The notes below the pieces were generated by a model. The model ran no database searches. It was not told the origin of the DNA and saw only the letters and a list, made by a program, of their open reading frames with translations. 6,512 nucleotides of DNA from Actinomycetota bacterium (GTDB lineage Bacteria > Actinomycetota > Acidimicrobiia > Acidimicrobiales > Ilumatobacteraceae). A program made the translations under genes and the position numbers. This document shows, piece by piece, positions 5,690-6,512 of this stretch (its first letter is position 1; each line of letters opens with the position of its first letter). The DNA is taken from assembly GCA_009704065.1 (NCBI GenBank), contig WLEX01000070.1:1-6512 (forward strand), in the 5' to 3' direction.

Positions 5690-5895
5690 TTGGCTAGTTC
5701 GTCGAGAATTTCTTTGTCACGCTCGACGAGCTCTTTGGCACGTGACATGAATTCGGTGTCTGCGCGGACACGATCGATTTCGATTACTAAAGAATCGATA
5801 ATGAGTTGATTAACGCTGGTTCCCTTAGTGCGAGCTACAACTTCGGCTTTGTCGGCTAATTCGTCGGGAAGGCGAACAGTGGTTTGTTTTGACAT
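5686..5895 (-). CDS. Ribbon-helix-helix antitoxin of the Doc toxin
   Basis: This 69-residue protein has the layout of an RHH antitoxin. The beta strand QTTVRLPDEL (4-13) is followed by helix A (about 11-24), the turn KGTSVNQ, and helix B (about 27-41, VNQLIIDSLVIEI). A charged C-terminal helix (about 43-69, RADTEFMSRAKELVERDKE) is likely to wrap the toxin. RHH dimers bind short palindromic operators through the beta strand, matching the paired boxes over this gene's promoter. The classic Doc partner is Phd, a different fold, so this is an RHH/Doc pairing. The ATG at 5895 is the only good start: an in-frame stop lies five codons upstream and a TATCAT -10 element ends six bases before it, implying a leaderless message. 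The toxin gene overlaps by four bases. Confidence 0.88.
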   Translation of the reverse strand: MSKQTTVRLPDELADKAEVVARTKGTSVNQLIIDSLVIEIDRVRADTEFMSRAKELVERDKEILDELAK

Positions 5896-5920
5896 GACAT
5901 CATGATATCACGACATCGTG
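5893..5920 (-). promoter_or_regulatory. Tandem palindromic operator of the toxin-antitoxin operon
   Basis: Two 12-bp boxes, CATGACATCATG (5893-5904) and CACGACATCGTG (5909-5920), differ at two compensating positions. Each is an inverted repeat of 5-bp arms around CA, and their centres are 16 bp apart. Box one overlaps the -10 element and the antitoxin start codon. Box two lies between -35 and -10. This is the arrangement expected for cooperative binding of two RHH antitoxin dimers that shut off their own promoter. Confidence 0.7.
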
Positions 5921-5931
5921 AGGAAAGACAA
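5902..5931 (-). promoter_or_regulatory. Promoter of the toxin-antitoxin operon
   Basis: On the minus strand, TTGTCT (5931-5926) and TATCAT (5907-5902) resemble -35 and -10 elements with an 18-base spacer. They match the consensus at 4/6 and 5/6 positions. The antitoxin ATG follows six bases after the -10, so the transcript would be leaderless. The -35 starts six bases past the pknB stop. Confidence 0.6.
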
Positions 5932-5936
5932 GGGGG

Positions 5937-6512
5937 TTAGCCGGTGGGGGTGGCGGCGTCGCGGCCAACCGTGAGCACAATGGCAGTGCCTGGGCTCACC
6001 ATGGTGCCAACAGCAGTGCCTTGCGCAACCACTTTGCCAATGTTCGCATCGCCAGCAGCGAGGTTCACATATTCAACAGTTGCGCCAAGACCAAGCTTCG
6101 TGAGTGCGTCACGGGCAGCAGCATCAGTAAGACCCTTCACGCTGGTGAGTGCAACAGGTTGTGGTCCACTCGATACATACACATTGAGTGGTGTTCCTGC
6201 ATCGACCAATGTGCCTACAACAGGATCGGTACGAATCACGATGCCCTTTGCAACAGTGGCACTTGCTTCTTCAGTAATAGTGACTACGAACTTGTACGGC
6301 TCTGCTTGTAAAAACTCTTGTGCAGATGCAGTGGTTTGACCCACCACAACATTTGGTACTGCCAGTTGTCCGGTACCGCCCGACAAGTTCACCGTGACAG
6401 TTTCACCCTTTGCCAATTGTGTTTTACCTGCAGGTGATTGCACTGCAACTTGACCAAGCGCATATGTCTTATCAATTACATCGGCGCCCTTCATAAATAC
6501 AAAGCCAGCACC
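5937..6512 (-). CDS. pknB: C-terminal PASTA region of a PknB-type Ser/Thr kinase (partial)
   Basis: The minus-strand frame is open to the window's right edge, giving 191 C-terminal residues and TAA at 5939-5937. It holds about three PASTA repeats: a partial one (1-46, ending GETVTVNLSGG), a full one (50-117, VPNVVVGQTTASAQEFL to DAGTPLNVYVSSGP) and a last one (118-184, SVKGLTDAAARDALTKLGL to PGTAIVLTVGRD). PASTA domains bind peptidoglycan fragments outside the cell. In Actinobacteria, PknB carries several after one membrane helix and phosphorylates cell-wall and division proteins. The kinase and membrane segments lie beyond the window. PknB is preferred over a PASTA penicillin-binding protein because crgA-trpG-pknB in this orientation is a conserved actinobacterial order. 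An internal Met at 6494 is not the start, since the preceding codons remain open and PASTA-like. Confidence 0.82.
   Translation of the reverse strand, partial: GAGFVFMKGADVIDKTYALGQVAVQSPAGKTQLAKGETVTVNLSGGTGQLAVPNVVVGQTTASAQEFLQAEPYKFVVTITEEASATVAKGIVIRTDPVVGTLVDAGTPLNVYVSSGPQPVALTSVKGLTDAAARDALTKLGLGATVEYVNLAAGDANIGKVVAQGTAVGTMVSPGTAIVLTVGRDAATPTG

Overview
The window looks like a chromosomal segment of a moderate-GC actinobacterium (hand counts of several 60-base stretches give about 40-62% GC). The main evidence is the right half: crgA on the minus strand, trpG/pabA on the plus strand, then a minus-strand PASTA protein read as the C-terminus of PknB. This is the order and orientation of the origin-proximal crgA-trpG-pknB block of Mycobacterium and many other Actinobacteria. 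The moderate GC and a FadA5/FadA6-like thiolase would fit a non-mycobacterial lineage such as Acidimicrobiia, but that placement is inference.

Left part (1-2160, all plus strand): the 3' end of an unidentified gene, a MarR-family repressor 10 bases later, an acetyl-CoA acetyltransferase-type thiolase with a 20-bp inverted repeat in its leader, and a 94-residue protein with one membrane helix and a Cys/His cluster that may bind metal. A 16-bp hairpin at 2161-2176 separates this block from the convergent genes that follow.

Middle part (2189-4196, minus strand): a two-gene copper/periplasmic-metal operon. The first gene is a CopC-CopD fusion (copper-binding domain joined to a membrane permease). 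The second is a DUF305 lipoprotein with two Met/His-His motifs. Their upstream region (4197-4382) has a perfect 9-8-9 inverted repeat, three copies of a TATGCAC motif and several DnaA-box-like 9-mers, all next to crgA. These could be an operator or DnaA-binding sites.

Right part (4383-6512): crgA (divisome membrane protein) and trpG/pabA (glutamine amidotransferase for anthranilate or aminodeoxychorismate synthesis) diverge from a 42-base spacer. Between trpG and pknB sits a compact toxin-antitoxin module: a ribbon-helix-helix antitoxin and a Doc-type Fic toxin joined by a 4-base GTGA overlap. Its promoter carries two near-identical palindromic boxes, CATGACATCATG and CACGACATCGTG, 16 bp apart. 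One lies between -35 and -10, and the other covers the edge of -10 and the antitoxin start codon. This gives a clear autoregulation model. The toxin and trpG stop codons overlap tail to tail, so the module fits with no spare bases. No RNA genes, CRISPR arrays or insertion sequences were seen.
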